The notes beneath the pieces are model-generated. The model ran no database searches and was not told the DNA's origin. It worked only from the letters and a program-made list of their open reading frames with translations. A stretch of DNA of 47,859 bases, taken from Actinacidiphila acidipaludis (GTDB taxonomy: Bacteria > Actinomycetota > Actinomycetes > Streptomycetales > Streptomycetaceae). Every line of letters starts with the position of its first letter. Position 1 is the first letter of the stretch. A program made the position numbers and the translations under genes. Positions 47,134 to 47,859 of the stretch are shown piece after piece. Location of the stretch: positions 1 to 47,859 of the forward strand of contig NZ_JAINZZ010000062.1 of NCBI RefSeq assembly GCF_019890725.1, given 5' to 3'.

Positions 47134-47206
47134 GAACCGATCTCCTCGCTCAGATGCCGGAGTCCCTCTCCGGCTGCGAAATATGGGATGTCCCCGACCA
47201 CTGCTG

Positions 47207-47236
47207 AGCCTACCCGCCCCGCGACGCGGTCGCGTC
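47207..47236 (-). promoter_or_regulatory. gap promoter with inverted repeat
   Basis: The -10 TAGGCT (47212-47207) lies on the minus strand, about 74 nt before the start codon. The palindrome GACGCG-GT-CGCGTC (47223-47236) sits at about -23 to -36, over the -35 region. Confidence 0.55.
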
Positions 47237-47293
47237 ACGGGGCCGCGCCGCGCCGCTCTGGCAGGTTCGCTCCACGCTGGGGATTCCGTCCCC

Positions 47294-47325
47294 GGCGGCC
47301 GCCTCGGGCCCCTCGGGAGGCCGCC
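47294..47325 (-). terminator. Probable whiA terminator
   Basis: GGCGGCC (47294-47300) and GGCCGCC (47319-47325) form the base of a stem, with an inner GCCTC/GAGGC option. It lies 45 bp after the whiA stop. Confidence 0.5.
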
Positions 47326-47369
47326 CCACAGCGGTCAGGGGGCGGTCCCTGCGGGAGACCGGCCGAGGA

Positions 47370-47859
47370 TCAGCCGACCATCTCGTCGGTGAGGTTCGCC
47401 TCGGTCCCGGGCATGCCCAGATCGGACGCCCGCTTGTCCGCCATGGCCAGCAGCCGCCGGATCCGGCCGGCCACGGCGTCCTTGGTCAGCGGCGGCTCGG
47501 CCAGCGAGCCCAGCTCCTCCAGCGACGCCTGCTTGTGGTCCATCCGCAGCCGGCCCGCGGCCGCGAGGTGCTCCGGGACCTCCTCGCCGAGGATCTCCAG
47601 CGCGCGCTGCACACGGGCGCCGGCCGCCACCGCGGCCCGCGCGGACCTGCGCAGGTTGGCGTCGTCGAAGTTGGCGAGCCGGTTGGCGGTGGCCCGCACC
47701 TCGCGGCGCATCCGGCGCTCTTCCCAGGCCAGCACCGAGTCGTGGGCGCCGAGCCGGGTCAGCAGCGCGCCGATCGCGTCGCCGTCGCGCACCACCACGC
47801 GGTCCACGTTGCGGACCTCGCGCGCCTTGGCCGGGATCTGCAGCCGGCGGGCCGCGCCG
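47370..47859 (-). CDS. whiA: WhiA sporulation regulator (C-terminal part only)
   Basis: The open minus-strand frame enters from the right edge; about 162 C-terminal residues are visible. WhiA is a DNA-binding regulator needed for sporulation septation in Streptomyces, working with WhiB. Visible are VVRDGDAIGALLTRLGAHDSVLAWEERRMRREVRATANRLANFDDANLRRSARAA, the end of the LAGLIDADG-like part and linker, then the C-terminal helix-turn-helix (LEELGSLAEPPLTKDAVAGRIRRLLAMADK). The ending GMPGTEANLTDEMVG is short and normal. The N-terminal part lies outside the window. Confidence 0.95.
   Translation of the reverse strand, partial: GAARRLQIPAKAREVRNVDRVVVRDGDAIGALLTRLGAHDSVLAWEERRMRREVRATANRLANFDDANLRRSARAAVAAGARVQRALEILGEEVPEHLAAAGRLRMDHKQASLEELGSLAEPPLTKDAVAGRIRRLLAMADKRASDLGMPGTEANLTDEMVG

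Overview
The window is a very GC-rich actinobacterial chromosome segment, almost certainly from Streptomyces. The evidence is strong G/C third-position codon bias, many GTG starts, ATGA/GTGA translational overlaps, long GC stem terminators, and gene content: WhiA, the sufRBD-Rieske-CSU-sufT operon, and ctaA/ctaB flanking tkt-tal-zwf-opcA-pgl-pgi. From memory, the order from sufT to whiA follows the S. coelicolor SCO1919-SCO1950 region. I see no phage, insertion sequence, CRISPR array, tRNA or rRNA.

Layout. 1-16 kb is accessory or variable: a partial HAD hydrolase, a secreted HNH-like nuclease, a PhoX/DUF839 protein, a 506-aa protein of unknown function, a type-B carboxylesterase, a CorA-like membrane protein, a MalY-type C-S lyase, an FMN-binding PPOX protein, dapD, an MFS exporter divergent from an HxlR regulator fused to a peroxiredoxin, and a DUF2264 protein. 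16.1-22.8 kb is the Fe-S assembly operon on the minus strand, headed by its regulator sufR. 22.9-25.8 kb holds a two-gene ABC exporter and ctaA (heme A synthase). 25.7-30.3 kb is minus strand: an amidohydrolase, a small unknown protein and a secreted GH92 alpha-mannosidase. ctaB (heme O synthase) is divergent from the pentose-phosphate operon tkt-tal-zwf-opcA-pgl (31.6-38.3 kb). pgi, an SIS-domain protein, an N-acetylglucosamine/BadF-type kinase and an RpiR regulator form a sugar and amino-sugar block (38.4-43.1 kb). Then come an RbpA-family protein, secG, tpiA, pgk, gap and the C-terminal part of whiA.

How it works together. The right half is central carbon metabolism: oxidative and non-oxidative pentose phosphate pathway, Pgi, and the triose part of glycolysis. 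It sits beside heme A synthesis (CtaB then CtaA) for the aa3 oxidase and the SUF machinery. The main points of interest are regulatory: operator-like palindromes placed on promoters (MFS/HxlR-Prx, DUF2264, the 122-aa gene, gap, the amino-sugar genes), a pgi promoter sitting inside a strong terminator hairpin, a series of leaderless-type starts, a 144-bp convergent coding overlap, and several short tandem repeat arrays. The HxlR-peroxiredoxin fusion is the most unusual protein architecture. All family calls come from reading motifs without database searches.
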